Source of the DNA: Promethearchaeota archaeon
GTDB lineage: Archaea > Asgardarchaeota > Lokiarchaeia > Sigyniarchaeales > SOKP01
DNA length: 64,000 bases
Assembly (NCBI GenBank): GCA_011364975.1
Contig: RDOE01000002.1
Location: 37,188-101,187, forward strand
Reading direction: 5' to 3'
Shown one piece after another: positions 17,506-25,797 of this stretch. Both the position numbers and the translations under genes were made by a program. Every line of letters begins with the position of its first letter. Position 1 is the stretch's first letter. The notes below the pieces were generated by a model, which saw only the letters and a program-made list of their open reading frames with translations, had not been told where the DNA came from and did no database searches.

Positions 17506-18592
17506 CTAAATCACTTAATAATCTCTCTTTATTGAATGGAATATAAATATCGTCTAATATTGAGCCCTTAGCTTCTCTAACTCGTAGATTATTTACAATG
17601 GATTCAAATTTGCCTCCCAGCAAACCGTTAGCTATAAAGGCTGCTCCTTGGGCAGCATGTTTTGATAAATGGCTATATGATTTCATTAGTCTTACTGGAG
17701 CAATTTCACTTAAATTATTAATCATTTTCTGATCTAAATATTTTAGTTCTGCTCCTCTCCCTGCTATTAAAATTTCACATATCTTTTTTCGGTTAGTAAA
17801 TGAAGCAGAGATACCATAAACTGCTTTTTTGACATCTGATAAATACGCATCAAGAGCCATCTTAGTTTGGTCATCCTTTTGTGCTAGTAATATTATCTCA
17901 TCTAAGCTCAAATCTTGATAACCTGCAATAAAAGACACTCCGCCTTTATAAATATTCTTCTTTTTTATGTCTTTAATTAAATAAGCTAACTCTCCATCAA
18001 GACTACCGCATGCTCGAAATCCCATTATATTTGATCCTCCAATACCGTCGATGATTTGACCATTTTCAATTGCAAGTACAGCAGTAAATCCGTAACCTAT
18101 TTCTACCATGATAAAATTTACGTCTTCAGGGCGGTTATTTTTTCGTTCCATCTGATCCCTTATACCTGTAACAGCAGTACATAATTTATCTGCCGTCCCC
18201 ATGTCAATTTTGTTAATTTTTCGATAATTTGGAACAGTTGGTAAATGTTTAACACCTGGAACAATAACTCCTGGAATATTTTCAGCTTTAATAAGCCTAA
18301 GAACATTACCAAGACCAATTAATTTATCCTTTTCTTTTTTCTCGAATTTGAGTACTGTAAAAAATATATCTTTCTCTGTTAAATCTTTTACACTCTTTAA
18401 TGGTAACCCAAAACCGCTTGGCGCTACCATTAAATCAATATTTTCCATTGATTTGATAACTGCAATAGCTTTTTTTGGATCTTCAATTAACTCTTTTGAT
18501 GGTAATGAGGTGTCTAATATTATTTCATCCTCATCTAAGCCACAAAAATCCCACGAAAGTGACCCCGGATCAATTCCAAGTACCCTATACAC
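17501..18592 (-). CDS. DUF1464 ASKHA-fold kinase-like protein
   Basis: 363 residues. 'VLGIDPGSLSWDFCGL' is the phosphate-1 loop of the acetate/sugar-kinase/Hsp70 fold, and 'NFIMVEIGYGFTAVLAIENGQIIDGIGG' is a phosphate-2-like segment. Members are annotated as predicted butyrate kinases but no activity is established, to my knowledge. The start is GTG 18592. Its stop overlaps the proposed ATT start of the DHPS-like gene, so the two are probably co-translated and it may serve methanopterin synthesis. That role is inferred from position. Confidence 0.75.
   Translation of the reverse strand: MYRVLGIDPGSLSWDFCGLDEDEIILDTSLPSKELIEDPKKAIAVIKSMENIDLMVAPSGFGLPLKSVKDLTEKDIFFTVLKFEKKEKDKLIGLGNVLRLIKAENIPGVIVPGVKHLPTVPNYRKINKIDMGTADKLCTAVTGIRDQMERKNNRPEDVNFIMVEIGYGFTAVLAIENGQIIDGIGGSNIMGFRACGSLDGELAYLIKDIKKKNIYKGGVSFIAGYQDLSLDEIILLAQKDDQTKMALDAYLSDVKKAVYGISASFTNRKKICEILIAGRGAELKYLDQKMINNLSEIAPVRLMKSYSHLSKHAAQGAAFIANGLLGGKFESIVNNLRVREAKGSILDDIYIPFNKERLLSDLD
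17503..17514 (-). promoter_or_regulatory. Ribosome binding site and ATT start of the DHPS-like gene
   Basis: Minus-strand reading: GTGATTTAGATT. GTGAT is four bases before ATT, the same geometry as GTGATTTGAATG at the ubiquitin-like gene (2171). The ATT shares bases with the upstream gene's TAA stop, a coupling arrangement like ATGA overlaps. Confidence 0.5.
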
Positions 18593-18773
18593 TAATAATC
18601 AGATCTTATATAATGCTCAATTTATAAAAGTTCAATAATTCATTTTATATTTATTAATTTTTAATAGTTCTTCTTAAAATCTAAAGAATAAATTTTAACT
18701 AGAAAAAATTAATACTCATATAATTTGATTAATAATTTTTTCCATTGGAGTAAGAATTCTTTTATATATCATT

Positions 18774-19514
18774 ATGAATATGGATTATAAATCTATAGGA
18801 CTAGAAGAGAATTCATTGTATGAAGTCTTAGCGACAACTTTTTCAATTGAAAGTGAAAATCAATTTGTTCCTAATACGGCATCTATGGGAATTAGAATAT
18901 TGAATAATGGTTTAATTAGTATGAGCCCTTATCCTTCAACAAAAACTTTTCAAAATTTGAATCAAATACCCCTTGTAACGCTTAATTTTGTAGATAATAT
19001 CTTTTTATACGCTTTAACTTCATTAAAAGGTTCAAATATGCTTAATAATATTAAAGGAGAAAAGGAAAATTTTTATGATTATTATCAATTAAAATCATTG
19101 ACTCATTTTAAGGATCAACTTAAAGCTAAAAAACTCCAAGAAAGTTTCTCAATTCCTTTTATAAAAGATTCTTGGGCAATAATTATTAGTGAAGTAAAAA
19201 TGAGAAATAATAGACATAAAGAAGATGAGTTTGGAATGCTGAAATTAACGGAATTTTTACTAAGCCCAATTTTAATTAAAAAATTTAGAGAATCATACAA
19301 ACTTTTTAATAGAGCAGAAAATATTACTTTAGAAACTATAATTTTAGCAACAAGATTAAAGGTTGCCTTTGAAGTAAAAGATAAAAGCTCTTTAGATCAA
19401 ATCAACTATAAAATCGCAGAAAATGTAAAAACAATAAACAGATTTAGTAAAAATGAAAGGGTGTTGAGATCCTTAGAATATATTCAGCAATATATTGAGA
19501 AATTTAAAGATTAA
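18774..19514 (+). CDS. DUF447 flavin-binding split-barrel protein
   Basis: 246 residues with the DUF447 pattern: 'LYEVLATTFS', 'NTASMGIRILNNGLISMSPY', 'PLVTLNFVDNIFLYALTSLKG', 'IPFIKDSWAIIISEV' and 'ITLETIILATRLKVA'. The fold is an FMN-binding split barrel. DUF447 genes recur in tetrahydromethanopterin gene clusters of methylotrophs and archaea (recalled). Here it sits between DUF1464/DHPS-like and MptD/MptG genes and ends 4 bases into the convergent mptD. A redox or structural role in that pathway is likely but untested. Confidence 0.75.
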   Translation: MNMDYKSIGLEENSLYEVLATTFSIESENQFVPNTASMGIRILNNGLISMSPYPSTKTFQNLNQIPLVTLNFVDNIFLYALTSLKGSNMLNNIKGEKENFYDYYQLKSLTHFKDQLKAKKLQESFSIPFIKDSWAIIISEVKMRNNRHKEDEFGMLKLTEFLLSPILIKKFRESYKLFNRAENITLETIILATRLKVAFEVKDKSSLDQINYKIAENVKTINRFSKNERVLRSLEYIQQYIEKFKD

Positions 19515-19906
19515 TCCTTTACTTTAATGGTTTCAATATACATTAAGGGATACTTTAGGGTATCAATCCACTTAATAAAGGCAGTTACTTCAACAGATTC
19601 AAATTCAATAATTACTTTAGCATTTATGATTTTTCCAGTTACTTCATCATAGTCAAACTCGGTAGATTTATCACCAGAGATTTTAGTTTTATCAATATCG
19701 ATTTTCACAAATTTGACATATGGTTGGCATGATATTGCAGCTTCTATTCCTTTTTCAATAGATTCAATAACTGCTGAATCTGAACGTATTGGTATACCAC
19801 ATAAAATGTGATAAAGTGCTCCTAATTTTATTCCAACTTCAAAGCAAGCTCTTTCTCTAATACTCAGGTTAGGATCAAAGAAAGACCGTTCATCAGTAAG
19901 AGGCAT
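19511..19906 (-). CDS. mptD: Archaeal dihydroneopterin aldolase
   Basis: 131 residues, matching the archaeal MptD family by 'ERACFEVGIKLGALYHILCGIP' and 'IEKGIEAAISCQPYVKFVKIDI'. It cleaves 7,8-dihydroneopterin to 6-hydroxymethyl-7,8-dihydropterin and glycolaldehyde in methanopterin synthesis. Its ATG overlaps the TAA of the upstream mptG gene by one base (TAATG), which makes a tight two-gene operon. Confidence 0.88.
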   Translation of the reverse strand: MPLTDERSFFDPNLSIRERACFEVGIKLGALYHILCGIPIRSDSAVIESIEKGIEAAISCQPYVKFVKIDIDKTKISGDKSTEFDYDEVTGKIINAKVIIEFESVEVTAFIKWIDTLKYPLMYIETIKVKD

Positions 19907-20919
19907 TAAATATCATCCAAATACTCAATTTTTGCTCCATCATTATTTGGTTTACAGATGTAAATATGACCACCTATAGGTTTCAGACGCATTTGCACTT
20001 CTTTTAATAAGGCATTTGCTTCTTCATCTGATTCGACAATTCCAACTATACTTGGACCAAATGAAGACATAGCATATGCTTTTAATCCAAATTCCTCAAA
20101 AAATTTAAGAATCCCCTTAACAATGTCGTGTTGTAGAGAAATCTCGATTTTCTTGAATCCAATTTTTTGAATACTTTTTAACCCTTCTCCGAAACATTTT
20201 AAATCGTTTTTAATAATTCCTGGAATAACTTTCATTAAAATTTGATGAGAAACTTCTGTGACTTCTGATTTAGGTATTGGGGCATTAGATTGAAAAATAC
20301 TCACTTCTTCATCCCCATAAGCACCTTTTTTTACATTTGGTATAACTAAAACAAATCTCCAATTTTCAGGGATGGGATATCTTAAAATTGTAATTGCAGG
20401 ATCTACTTCGGTTGATGCTGAAGATGGCAAAAAGGTTTCTTTTTCTTTTCCTATTCCAAAATCATGCCCTGCATCTAATATGAAACCCCCGTTTTCAAAA
20501 CCTCTCCAGCCTATTCCAGAAGTTCCTCCTCTTCCAACGAGTTTGGTTAATTCATTCGTATTTAAATTATTTATATTCTTTAGTTTGGTTATAGCTCGAG
20601 CAATAGCTAAGGATAATTGGGTTTTTGAGCCTAACCCTACGTGGCTGGGGTAATATCTTATAAGATTAAAATGAAAATTTTTATTACTTATATTAAACGC
20701 TTTAAATACCCTTGATGCAATTTCGTTTATTACCTCGATTGATTCTCGATAATATTTATTTGCTTTAATTTTGAATTCTTCAGCATTGTTTGAAGCTTCG
20801 AAAACAACATTTGGACGGTCTAACATAAGACCTATCCCTCCATCTACCCTTCCCGTGAAACCATTCTCATCAATTAAGGAAAGATGAATACGACAGGGCG
20901 TAATTATTCTAATTTTCAT
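19906..20919 (-). CDS. mptG: Beta-ribofuranosylaminobenzene 5'-phosphate synthase
   Basis: 337 residues of the GHMP-kinase fold with beta-RFAP synthase marks: 'ITPCRIHLSLIDENGFTGRVDGGIGLMLDRP', 'PSHVGLGSKTQLSLAIARAI' and 'AYAMSSFGPSIVGI'. It condenses 4-hydroxybenzoate or 4-aminobenzoate with PRPP, losing CO2, to make the arylamine part of methanopterin. The product is the proposed partner of the DHPS-like enzyme at 15910. First gene of the mptG-mptD operon; the start codon is ATG. Confidence 0.92.
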   Translation of the reverse strand: MKIRIITPCRIHLSLIDENGFTGRVDGGIGLMLDRPNVVFEASNNAEEFKIKANKYYRESIEVINEIASRVFKAFNISNKNFHFNLIRYYPSHVGLGSKTQLSLAIARAITKLKNINNLNTNELTKLVGRGGTSGIGWRGFENGGFILDAGHDFGIGKEKETFLPSSASTEVDPAITILRYPIPENWRFVLVIPNVKKGAYGDEEVSIFQSNAPIPKSEVTEVSHQILMKVIPGIIKNDLKCFGEGLKSIQKIGFKKIEISLQHDIVKGILKFFEEFGLKAYAMSSFGPSIVGIVESDEEANALLKEVQMRLKPIGGHIYICKPNNDGAKIEYLDDI

Positions 20920-21260
20920 TTTATCTTAAATAAGAAAAGTTTCAAACTAAATGTAAGAATCTTTAAAATAATTTAAATTTAATATAAATTCATGGTTTTT
21001 TTAATATTATGGAATATAATAGATTTTATTAATGATTAAACTTTGATGAAAATTCGACCAAAACAAACAGTTATAAAAGAAACATTCTATATTATAACTT
21101 AAAGACTTCTAAATGACTATCTATTAACAAAACTGTCAGGTAGTATATGCCATCTTGATAGTACTTGATGGATTAATGTGTTATTTGTTTAAATAATATG
21201 ATTAAAAGGGTAATGCAAAGTTTAAGTAATTTAGATATAATTTTTGGGGGTTAATTAAAG
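20920..21260. other. Intergenic region, 341 bp
   Basis: AT-rich, without a gene I can support. It separates divergent mptG and the response regulator, so promoters for both are expected. One short feature stands out: CCATC-N12-GATGG (21150-21171) around a central AGTACT. It is too weak to call an operator. Confidence 0.3.
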
Positions 21261-21263
21261 ATT
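21246..21263 (+). promoter_or_regulatory. Ribosome binding site and ATT start of the response regulator
   Basis: GGGGGTTAATTAAAGATT. It closely mirrors GGGGTTAATTAAATCATG at the E3-candidate gene (5274-5291), where ATG stands in the place of ATT. No ATG/GTG/TTG lies between the upstream in-frame TAA and the first beta strand of the REC domain. Confidence 0.45.
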
Positions 21264-21653
21264 ATCACTATTTTCGTAGTTGAGGATGACCATTCGTTAA
21301 GGATGCTTTACGAGAAAGCCCTAGAACTAAATGGATATACTGTTATAGGCGCCGCAAAGGATGGAGACGAAGCAGTAAAAATGTTTGTAGGTTTCACTTC
21401 TAAACCAAAGGTTATTATAATGGATCATAGAATGCCTATAAAAAATGGAATTGAAGCAACGAAAGAAATTTTAGCAATATCTGATAATCCAAAACCCAAA
21501 ATTATATTTGCGAGCGCTGATCTTTCAATTAAAGAAGAGGCTTTAGCGATTGGTGTTTCATGTTTTAAGGATAAACCATTTACACTAGAAAGATTATTTA
21601 GTAATATTGAAAAGGTAATAGCCAAGGATCAAATACTAAAAATTCAAAGTTGA
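21261..21653 (+). CDS. Stand-alone response regulator (REC domain), probable ATT start
   Basis: The track starts at ATG 21303 (116 residues), which removes the first beta strand and the acidic pair of the receiver domain. In frame upstream lies 'ITIFVVEDDHSLRM', so the real protein is about 130 residues, a full REC domain. The phospho-acceptor Asp is in 'VIIMDHRMPIKNG', the Thr/Ser position is in 'IIFASADLS', and the Lys is in 'CFKDKPF'. There is no output domain. No histidine kinase is visible in the window, so its partner is elsewhere. Such single-domain regulators act by protein contacts. Confidence 0.82.
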   Translation: MITIFVVEDDHSLRMLYEKALELNGYTVIGAAKDGDEAVKMFVGFTSKPKVIIMDHRMPIKNGIEATKEILAISDNPKPKIIFASADLSIKEEALAIGVSCFKDKPFTLERLFSNIEKVIAKDQILKIQS

Positions 21654-21803
21654 AAAAAACTATGCTTATTTTTTTTTAGTTTTATAGCAATAATTTAACA
21701 ATAGGATCCTAAATTCTATATATTTTCTATTCTTTATTTTTATGATATTTAGAAAGAATAAATTTGATTAAAAAGGATAAATCAACGTAAAAGGCGTATT
21801 TTT

Positions 21804-23198
21804 TTGAGTGATTTGGAAGGATTAACTAGAAGATTATTAAAACGAGGAAAAAATGATGAAGAAATTATTAGTAGAATTATCCAAGAGTACCTCGATTTTA
21901 AAGATATTAACGAAGATGAAGCTAAAAAATATTCTAAAGCTATTTTAGATGAATGCAAAAGGAGTGATCTTAGTTATATTTCTAATCGATTTATTAAAGA
22001 GCTTTTAGAAGTTGAAATTGCTGATGTTACTATTGGAAGGCAGGGTGTGGGGTGTAGAGGAGCAGGCGACTTTTTTGTGCATAAATTAATTGCAGAATTA
22101 TCTGAAACCACACAAAAGCCATTCTTAGCCCCAAATTCCCTCGATGATGCAGGAGCAGTAAAACTATCTGAAATAAAAGGTTTTGAAAAATACGAAGATA
22201 TTATTGTTGTTTCAAAGATGGAGGGCATTCATAGTCGTTTAAGCGACTTTCCATTTATTTGTGGATTCCATGTTACAAGAGCATGCTTACGAGATTTATA
22301 TGTCAAAGGTGCGAAACCAATCTCCATTATGGTTGATGTTCATTTAGGAGATGATGCTGATGTGGGTAAATTATTTGATTTTATGGCGGGAATATCTAGT
22401 ATATCAGAATTAACAAATGTACCAATCACCGCAGGTTCTACACTAAGAATAGGAGGTGATATGGTAATCGGAGATCGCTTAGTAGGAGGTTTAAGTGCCG
22501 TTGGCGTTCTTACTGATAATATATTAGCTCGACGAAACATTCAAATAGGGGATAAAATTCTGATGACCGAAGGGGCAGGGGGTGGGACAATTGCTACTAC
22601 AGCTATTTATTCTGGAAATCATGAAGTCGTAAAAGAAACCTTGAACATAAAATTCCTTGAAGCATGCGAATTAATTCTTGAAAGTGATTATCGTAAGCAT
22701 ATTCGAGCAATGTGTGATGTTACAAACGGTGGATTACGTGGAGATTTATATGAGATCAATTACGAGGCAAATTGTGGTGTATTAATCTATGAAGATAAAG
22801 TAAGGAAGTTGGTTAATCCCAATGTTCTAAACTTATTAGAAAAAGTGGGTGTAGATTATTTAGGTGTTTCTTTAGATGCATTATTAATTTATTGTTCTGA
22901 AAGTGCTGTAAGTAAGATTATATCAGATTTAAGTAAAATTGATATTAAATGTTTCGAAATTGGTTATGTAGATAACTCAAAAGAAGTGAAAATGATACAT
23001 ATTGATGGAAAAGAGAAGACCATACTCCCTCGTTTTAGAGAATCTGCTTATACTAAAATAAAGCAAGTAATAGGAGAAGATACGCCTGAAAAAAAAGATA
23101 TTATGGAAAAGAAGATTGAAATTGCAGCTGAAAAATCTTTAGAAAAACGCAAAAATATAATTAATTATATTAAAACTAATTCAAAAATAAAAAATTAA
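21804..23198 (+). CDS. AIR synthase-related protein (PurM/HypE/SelD superfamily)
   Basis: 464 residues, starting at TTG 21804. A helical N-terminal part (1-60) precedes 'VGCRGAGDFFVHKLIAEL' and 'PNSLDDAGAVKLSEI', a PurM-like ATP/metal segment. 'ITAGSTLRIGGDMVIGDRLVGGLSAVGV' and 'MCDVTNGGLRGDLYEI' match the archaeal AIR-synthase-related group, which includes methanogenesis marker protein 2 as I recall. The superfamily phosphorylates amide, carbamate or selenide substrates with ATP. The actual substrate is unknown. The C-terminal 50 residues are Lys/Glu-rich. Confidence 0.75.
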   Translation: MSDLEGLTRRLLKRGKNDEEIISRIIQEYLDFKDINEDEAKKYSKAILDECKRSDLSYISNRFIKELLEVEIADVTIGRQGVGCRGAGDFFVHKLIAELSETTQKPFLAPNSLDDAGAVKLSEIKGFEKYEDIIVVSKMEGIHSRLSDFPFICGFHVTRACLRDLYVKGAKPISIMVDVHLGDDADVGKLFDFMAGISSISELTNVPITAGSTLRIGGDMVIGDRLVGGLSAVGVLTDNILARRNIQIGDKILMTEGAGGGTIATTAIYSGNHEVVKETLNIKFLEACELILESDYRKHIRAMCDVTNGGLRGDLYEINYEANCGVLIYEDKVRKLVNPNVLNLLEKVGVDYLGVSLDALLIYCSESAVSKIISDLSKIDIKCFEIGYVDNSKEVKMIHIDGKEKTILPRFRESAYTKIKQVIGEDTPEKKDIMEKKIEIAAEKSLEKRKNIINYIKTNSKIKN

Positions 23199-23219
23199 AA
23201 AAAAATTTATTTGATAAAT

Positions 23220-24248
23220 TTAGACTTTATATTTCTGTAATTTGAAGATTTTATAGAAATCCTCGATTGTTGTAAGACATACTATGACAATTAAAGCAAC
23301 AAAACCTAACTGATATTCATCATAGAATTCTACAGGAATTCCAACATGAACCCAAGGCTCTGAGAAGTAAGGAAATATAGCTGGATTAAACATTAAATAT
23401 AGAAACAGTGGTATCCATAAGAATTTTATAATTATTATAAAAACATGGAGTACCTGGTGGGTTTCTGGTTTTCTATTACCGATAATTCCACGGGAAACAT
23501 CTAAAATGCCTTCAATGATCAATAGCAAACCCGCAAATCTGAGAACCACTAAGAAATCAGGGATAAACATAAATGTCGGGAATGGCTGAAATAGTAATAA
23601 AACTCCAAATATTAAACCAATGCTAGCAGCAATAACTTCACCAATTGGTTTAATGAAGGGTTTTAGAGGTTTAGCTAGTACTTCTGACACAGGTGTACCT
23701 GCTTCAGCAGCTTTTTCTAATTCCAGTTTTCTTAACTTCTGTTCTTTTTTGGATTTAAAATCTTCTGGGAAATATCCTTCCATGGATAAAACTACAAATA
23801 TGATTGATATTATAACAAATGATGCAAGTAAACCCATTTGGATTCCCGTTACAAATCCATCAATTAATTGTTCTAAAGAAACAACCTCAGTTAAGATGCT
23901 AGCAATCATCCCTACTAAATTTAGAATGATAATTACTGCAAATACAATTCCTAATACTCGAGTATAAAGAGGCCACATTTCTTTGGTAATGTAGACTTTT
24001 GGTTCACCACGGCGTTTGTACTCTTTAGCTATACTTTTAGGTGTTCCCATCTGAACAATTGCTTTTCTAACTGATTGTTCGGTAGGTTGTCCAGTTTCAG
24101 ATATTTCTGTTGCTTTCTGCCATATATGCTCTTCTAGTTCAGTCAAAACGTCTTTATGTTCCTTTTTATCTTTTAGCCAATCAGGAAGAGCTTTCTTCAC
24201 TTTCTTCATAAAGTCTTTAACTAAATCTTCTTTACTTTGTTGGTTCAT
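23220..24248 (-). CDS. HAAS-domain membrane protein paired with PadR
   Basis: 342 residues. The N-terminal helical domain (1-90), 'LPDWLKDKKEHKDVLTELEEHIWQKA' and 'AIVQMGTPKSIAKEYKRRG', is of the HAAS/DUF1700 type found next to PadR regulators. Two membrane helices follow (about 97-120 and 135-160), then a charged loop and further helices (about 205-330). It overlaps the upstream padR gene by 17 bases. HAAS proteins are thought to work with PadR in envelope signalling. A paralogue lies at 27503. Confidence 0.75.
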   Translation of the reverse strand: MNQQSKEDLVKDFMKKVKKALPDWLKDKKEHKDVLTELEEHIWQKATEISETGQPTEQSVRKAIVQMGTPKSIAKEYKRRGEPKVYITKEMWPLYTRVLGIVFAVIIILNLVGMIASILTEVVSLEQLIDGFVTGIQMGLLASFVIISIIFVVLSMEGYFPEDFKSKKEQKLRKLELEKAAEAGTPVSEVLAKPLKPFIKPIGEVIAASIGLIFGVLLLFQPFPTFMFIPDFLVVLRFAGLLLIIEGILDVSRGIIGNRKPETHQVLHVFIIIIKFLWIPLFLYLMFNPAIFPYFSEPWVHVGIPVEFYDEYQLGFVALIVIVCLTTIEDFYKIFKLQKYKV

Positions 24249-24771
24249 TCTTATAACCTCGTGATATTAATTCATTTTCAATATTATGCCCACAAACATC
24301 GCAAAATCGAAGCTCAACATTAGAGAGATCTATTCTGTTAGCACACATCGGACAGAAGAGATAGCGATCTTGCTTTAAATTTACATTAACGTCAAATAGT
24401 GGTGCGATAGCTTCTGTTAATTTAGAAAAAAATCCCTCTAAATAGTTGAATACTTTTGTTCCATAATTTGTCATCGAATAAAACTTTTTTCTTCTTCCCG
24501 TCTTCTCTCGTTCGGACTTTATAATCCCGTCCTCTTCAAGCTTCCTCAATATAGGATATAAAGTTCCTTCCTCAATTACAAGAATTTTGTTCGTAAATTC
24601 TAATAAATCTTTTGAAATTTGATATCCATGTACACCTTCATAACTATAACGTTTTATAATCGCCAAAATACACAACGTAGAAATCCCTCTATTGAGCTCT
24701 GACTCTAGTTTAGAGGCATATTCTTGAAATTCTGGATCTAATCCTTTAAGACTTTTTATCATTTCATTCAA
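24232..24771 (-). CDS. PadR-family regulator with C-terminal zinc ribbon
   Basis: 179 residues. Winged helix about 30-110: 'LCILAIIKRYSYEGVHGYQISKDLLEFT', 'IEEGTLYPILRKLEEDGIIKSE', 'GRRKKFYSMTNYGTKVFNYL', the full PadR signature. A zinc ribbon ends it ('CPMCANRI' ... 'FCDVCG'). The zinc ribbon is not standard for PadR. It lies between the CPBP protease and HAAS genes, all on the minus strand. Two identical-spacing palindromes in front of the CPBP gene are its likely operators. Confidence 0.88.
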   Translation of the reverse strand: MNEMIKSLKGLDPEFQEYASKLESELNRGISTLCILAIIKRYSYEGVHGYQISKDLLEFTNKILVIEEGTLYPILRKLEEDGIIKSEREKTGRRKKFYSMTNYGTKVFNYLEGFFSKLTEAIAPLFDVNVNLKQDRYLFCPMCANRIDLSNVELRFCDVCGHNIENELISRGYKNEPTK

Positions 24772-24786
24772 CTCCTTAATTTATTT

Positions 24787-25635
24787 TCATTTTTTATTTG
24801 GTTGGAATGAAATCTCATCCCTTATTGAAATTATTTCTAAATTTAATTTATTCCTTTTCCATTCGAAAGTTCTCAAAACTATTATTGCAATCAAGAAGAT
24901 CAATAACACATAAATATTTTGTGATTGGTATATGTAATTATAGGTTATAATAGCAGAGCTATGGGCAAACATGGCACTTAATAGATTTTTGCTTGATAGG
25001 TTATAGATCGAATCGAATAGAAAAGAATGACTTAACATAATCAGATAAGAATAGAAGTTTACTTCTAATCCATTTGCGATATTAATTGGTTGATGCCAAA
25101 GCCACCAAAATGAGCCCAGAATTAAGCTTCCAATGTGTTTACCGAATTTATTTTGTAAGTGCCCCAATGCGAACCCTCTCCAACAAGGTTCTTCTAAAAT
25201 AGGACTTGATAATAATCCCGCAAAAAAAGTTAAAGGAATTATAGCAATTAACCAAAAACCTAAGGTATTCAGAGGGGCAATAGCAAGAATTCTTAATTCT
25301 CCTTCATTAATTACCCAATAATTTAATAAGCTTCCACTGATTGTTGTTAAAGGTAGAATTAATGCCGCAGGAATTAACCATATTATATTTTTTCCTTTTA
25401 TTCGAATACTGTCAAATATTTGTTTTATTCCATAACCTCCTTTTGTTATTTTGTCAAGCAAGATTAAAACGATTAAAGGAGCGATACCTCCAATACTTTG
25501 TCCAATAATTATGGGAACATTGAACTCAATTATTCCTAATCGTCCTAAAGCCATAGGTATCCATATTGACCAACTTGAGATGAGTGCGATAACTAAGAAT
25601 AACAGCACTTTATATCTACTGATGAAGTTTTTCAT
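24787..25635 (-). CDS. CPBP-family intramembrane metalloprotease
   Basis: 282 residues with about eight hydrophobic helices. The CPBP (CAAX protease and bacteriocin-processing) motifs are present: 'LEEPCWRGFALGHL' (EExxxR) and 'WWLWHQP', with a late 'FAHSSAII'. It would cleave substrates within the membrane. It is first in the CPBP-PadR-HAAS operon (15 bases to padR), downstream of two palindromes. Substrate unknown. Another CPBP gene lies at 37376. Confidence 0.82.
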   Translation of the reverse strand: MKNFISRYKVLLFLVIALISSWSIWIPMALGRLGIIEFNVPIIIGQSIGGIAPLIVLILLDKITKGGYGIKQIFDSIRIKGKNIIWLIPAALILPLTTISGSLLNYWVINEGELRILAIAPLNTLGFWLIAIIPLTFFAGLLSSPILEEPCWRGFALGHLQNKFGKHIGSLILGSFWWLWHQPINIANGLEVNFYSYLIMLSHSFLFDSIYNLSSKNLLSAMFAHSSAIITYNYIYQSQNIYVLLIFLIAIIVLRTFEWKRNKLNLEIISIRDEISFQPNKK

Positions 25636-25673
25636 ATTTCCAACCTTTTTTTTATAACTTTATAGTTTTTTAT

Positions 25674-25690
25674 AGTATTTTTTCAATACT
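25674..25690. promoter_or_regulatory. Palindrome 1, candidate PadR operator
   Basis: AGTAT-N7-ATACT (AGTATTTTTTCAATACT), 39 bases before the CPBP start codon. It has the same arm sequence and spacer length as the palindrome 28 bp further up. PadR proteins bind such short inverted repeats as dimers. Confidence 0.55.
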
Positions 25691-25699
25691 GTTCTACGC

Positions 25700-25720
25700 A
25701 TAGTATGTGATCGATACTAT
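25700..25720. promoter_or_regulatory. Palindrome 2, candidate PadR operator
   Basis: ATAGTAT-GTGATCG-ATACTAT, perfect 7-bp arms and 7-base spacer. The AGTAT-N7-ATACT core is shared with 25674-25690, and the centres are 28 bp apart (nearly three helical turns). It lies between the CPBP operon and the divergent larE gene, so it may affect both. Confidence 0.6.
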
Positions 25721-25797
25721 TTAAATCTTTGGATAACTTATATTTTCACAAAATAAGTTTTTTAAAATTAATGAGATTCAAAATTATAAGGAATATT

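Noticed and set aside
21150-21171. CCATC-N12-GATGG inverted repeat upstream of the response regulator
   Set aside because: Five-base arms are expected by chance, and there is no second copy.
21255-21257. TTA as start of the response regulator (would give 'MKIITIFVVEDD')
   Set aside because: The sequence looks natural but TTA is not a known initiation codon; ATT 21261 is the less unlikely choice.
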